From Sulfuricurvum sp. (GTDB lineage: Bacteria > Campylobacterota > Campylobacteria > Campylobacterales > Sulfurimonadaceae), in NCBI GenBank assembly GCA_022729835.1, contig DZBC01000021.1, positions 1 through 15,125 on the forward strand: a stretch of 15,125 nt of DNA. Direction: 5' to 3'. Below the pieces are notes generated by a model that did not search any database, had not been told where the DNA came from, and worked only from the letters and a program-made list of their open reading frames with translations. The translations under genes and the position numbers were made by a program. Shown here piece after piece: positions 13,954 through 15,125 of the stretch. Position 1 is the first letter of the stretch. Each line of letters starts with the position of its first letter.

Positions 13954-13973
13954 ATGGTTACGGATGGTTACGG
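13954..13973. repeat. perfect tandem 10-bp repeat ATGGTTACGG upstream of the phosphatase gene
   Basis: Two adjacent copies, one helical turn apart, centred about 62 bp before the phosphatase ATG. Spacing of about one turn is what tandem response-regulator dimers bind. The motif is not the E. coli PhoB box or the C. jejuni PhosR box as I recall them. Confidence 0.5.
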
Positions 13974-14126
13974 CTTGGGAAGGGGGTGTGAAATTTAGGA
14001 GGGAGGCTTTAGAATGGCTGTTTGCAAAACAAGTAGTCAAAAGTGCTAAAAATAGAGAAAATAGAGTGACAGCATACATATTTTAATGCCACTTACTGAA
14101 TTATTCTACGGGTTGAAAACGGTATG

Positions 14127-14159
14127 TTTGCTATCGTAAGTGTCTTTGCCATTAGCAAA
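14127..14159. repeat. 7-bp inverted repeat TTTGCTA-N19-TAGCAAA
   Basis: The arms are at 14127-14133 and 14153-14159. The long spacer and lack of a following T-run argue against an intrinsic terminator; it could be an operator or chance. Confidence 0.3.
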
Positions 14160-14212
14160 AGAGATCAAGAAAAAGTCTATTTTTAAGCTTTTGAGCGTAT
14201 CAACAGACAGCC

Positions 14213-14893
14213 CTACAATCGCTCAGGAAAAAGCACCGACCCAAGGCGCACCATTGTAGCCCCGCAGCGGATGGCGAGCTCAAAATCTCCGCTCATGCCC
14301 ATGGAGCAGACGGTGGCGTTTGGGAGTTTTTCGAAGATGCGGTGGGTGGTTTCGAAGCTTTTTCGGATGGTGGGTTCGTCATTCACGTGTGCGCCGATGC
14401 TCATGACCCCTTTGAGACGGATGCGGGGGCAGAGCTGCGTTATCTGCGCGTAGGTTTCAAGGGCGGCTTCGGGTAAGACGCCGCTTTTAGACTCTTCGTA
14501 GGCGCTGTTGATCTGCATTAGGGCATCGAGGCTCCTCTCTTGACGTTCCAGACGCTCCTCAAGGGCTTGGGCAAGATCGAGCGAGTCGAGCGAGTGCATC
14601 AAAAAAGGGTCGAGTTCGAGCAGGTTGTTGATCTTGTTTTTTTGCAGAGAGCCGATGAAGTGCCACTCCAGCGGCAGTTCAGAGAGTGCGGCGCTTTTGT
14701 CGCGCAGGTCTTGCACGCGGTTTTCGCCAAAGGCGCGTTGACCGATGGCATAGAGTGCGCGTACCGCTTCGGCGTCCACATATTTGCTCACCGCGACGAT
14801 TTTGACGATGTGGTGGCCGCTTACATGTAAACGTGCCTTTTCGATTTTTTCGATCACCGTGTCGATGTGGCGTTTGTACTCCAGCGTATCCAT
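14213..14893 (-). CDS. yggS: YggS/PLPBP family pyridoxal-5'-phosphate homeostasis protein
   Basis: A 226-residue single-domain TIM barrel that binds PLP without known enzymatic activity and buffers vitamin B6 and amino-acid pools. K37 in VAVSKYV is the PLP Schiff-base lysine. GENRVQ (56-61), WHFIGSLQKNKIN (77-89), SLDSLDLAQAL, and the phosphate-binding end SMGMSGDFELAI and VRLGSVLF are all present. The ATG has AAGGA five bases upstream, and that ribosome site is formed by the tail of a TTACATGTAA copy. Another copy lies in codons 22-24 (LHV). Other names for the family are PLPBP and PROSC. It probably has its own promoter after the terminator of the preceding gene. Confidence 0.95.
   Translation of the reverse strand: MDTLEYKRHIDTVIEKIEKARLHVSGHHIVKIVAVSKYVDAEAVRALYAIGQRAFGENRVQDLRDKSAALSELPLEWHFIGSLQKNKINNLLELDPFLMHSLDSLDLAQALEERLERQERSLDALMQINSAYEESKSGVLPEAALETYAQITQLCPRIRLKGVMSIGAHVNDEPTIRKSFETTHRIFEKLPNATVCSMGMSGDFELAIRCGATMVRLGSVLFPERL
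14821..14830. repeat. TTACATGTAA, exact (in yggS)
   Basis: Frame gives L-H-V-S in ARLHVSGHH, close to the N-terminus; 81 bases from the next copy. Confidence 0.9.
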
Positions 14894-14901
14894 GAGGTTC
14901 C

Positions 14902-14911
14902 TTACATGTAA
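14902..14911. repeat. TTACATGTAA, exact (yggS leader)
   Basis: On the minus strand its last AA begins the AAGGA ribosome site of yggS. Confidence 0.9.
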
Positions 14912-14922
14912 AGAGGTGGAGT

Positions 14923-14928
14923 ATTCTA
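14923..14928 (-). promoter_or_regulatory. yggS: candidate -10 (TAGAAT) for yggS
   Basis: TAGAAT on the minus strand, 29 bases before the ATG and just after the terminator of the upstream gene. No TGn extension and no -35 are seen. Confidence 0.35.
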
Positions 14929-14931
14929 GCG

Positions 14932-14948
14932 AAAAAGCGCGGCGCGCT
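14932..14948 (-). terminator. intrinsic terminator of the gene at the right edge
   Basis: On the minus strand AGCGC-GCC-GCGCT is followed by TTTT, starting 5 bases after the stop codon of the partial gene upstream. It has a short but fully GC-rich stem, a 3-nt loop and a T-tract. Confidence 0.65.
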
Positions 14949-14953
14949 ACCGC

Positions 14954-15125
14954 TTACTCTGCGAGTTGAGAGCCGATGATGATGCCAAGCGTGGTGCCGA
15001 TGATAATGGCGTCGGTAGCATCGAAGCGGTTGTGCGACGAGTGGTGGTGGATGACCTTTGCAGGCCGATAGGTTTGATACTGGGGCTTGTGAACGTATAC
15101 ATGCTGTGGTCGATAGTATTGGCCG
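14954..15125 (-). CDS. 3' end of a small His/Tyr-rich protein with a glycine-rich hydrophobic tail
   Basis: 57 codons are visible before TAA; the 5' end is beyond the window. The visible part begins GQYYRPQHVYVHKPQYQTY, continues with a VIHHHSSHNRF cluster, and ends in a hydrophobic segment AIIIGTTLGIIIGSQLAE whose GxxxG-like spacing recalls a glycine zipper. I recognise no family with confidence. Many small exported bacterial proteins have such Tyr/Pro/His-rich stretches beside a glycine-zipper segment; export and metal binding through the histidines are guesses. The terminator right after the stop supports it being a real transcribed gene. Confidence 0.6.
   Translation of the reverse strand, partial: GQYYRPQHVYVHKPQYQTYRPAKVIHHHSSHNRFDATDAIIIGTTLGIIIGSQLAE

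Larger units (their letters stand above)
13902..14212. other. 311-bp intergenic region between yggS and the PhoD-like phosphatase gene
   Basis: AT-richer than its flanks and without a convincing gene. Contents: a Shine-Dalgarno hairpin next to the phosphatase start, a tandem 10-bp repeat at 13954-13973, a 7-bp inverted repeat at 14127-14159 and a weak AAAAG/CTTTT hairpin at 14171-14192 that could end yggS transcription. Several TA-rich -10-like strings exist on the minus strand but none stands out. A 17-codon plus-strand ATG frame at 14125 has no ribosome site and looks fortuitous. Confidence 0.6.

Noticed and set aside
14125..14178. Short plus-strand ATG frame in the yggS-phosphatase gap
   Set aside because: It has only 17 codons, no ribosome site and no promoter, and it lies within inverted-repeat sequence.
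1..15125. CRISPR array, tRNA/rRNA genes, insertion sequences or prophage genes
   Set aside because: No regularly spaced repeats, cloverleaf-like segments, transposase or integrase motifs were found; the iterated palindrome is irregularly spaced with unrelated flanks.

Overview
The window looks like a chromosomal segment of a campylobacterotal (epsilonproteobacterial) bacterium. Three things point there. The order glmU, coaBC, uppS, prepilin peptidase, LptF/LptG permease, truA is one I recall from Campylobacter jejuni and its relatives. There is an Aer/CetB-type single-PAS protein overlapping a chemoreceptor. The left edge carries an NMT1-type periplasmic sensor kinase of a kind common in Sulfurimonas-like genomes. 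Base composition is near 50% G+C by eye, which is high for the phylum, so I do not name a genus. No rRNA, tRNA, IS element, phage gene or CRISPR array is visible.

Layout. Bases 1-2240 (minus strand) hold a partial sensor kinase and, just upstream of it, a DUF5020/Tsx-like outer-membrane protein gene broken by a single in-frame TGA; the two are translationally coupled and probably form a small sensing/uptake unit. Bases 2302-4194 (minus) encode the chaperone HtpG. A 193-bp divergent intergenic region with repeats and two extended -10 boxes separates it from a plus-strand pair (4388-6293): an FAD-type PAS protein overlapping a membrane chemoreceptor with a C-terminal zinc-binding CZB domain, most likely an energy/redox taxis system. 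This pair ends tail-to-tail, overlapping truA by 7 bp.

Bases 6287-12008 (minus) form a very compact housekeeping operon: glmU (UDP-GlcNAc), coaBC (coenzyme A), uppS (undecaprenyl-PP), prepilin peptidase, an LptF/LptG permease and truA. Genes overlap or lie 3 nt apart, and GTG/TTG starts are common. A good extended -10 (TGCTATAAT) lies before glmU. Upstream on the same strand are a Tat-exported PhoD-like phosphatase lipoprotein (12060-13901), a 311-bp regulatory-looking intergenic region, the PLP homeostasis protein YggS (14213-14893), a clear intrinsic terminator, and the 3' end of a small His/Tyr-rich protein at the right edge.

The most striking non-gene signal is a highly iterated palindrome, TTACATGTAA. 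It occurs ten times exactly, plus two more TACATGTA cores, all right of base 2288, both inside genes and between them. Roughly 0.01-0.02 exact copies would be expected by chance in 15 kb. It behaves like a genome-wide sequence tag (compare HIP1 in cyanobacteria, or DNA uptake sequences), it imprints Leu-His-Val or Thr-Cys-Asn/Lys on proteins, and it is absent from the sensor/outer-membrane region at the left edge.
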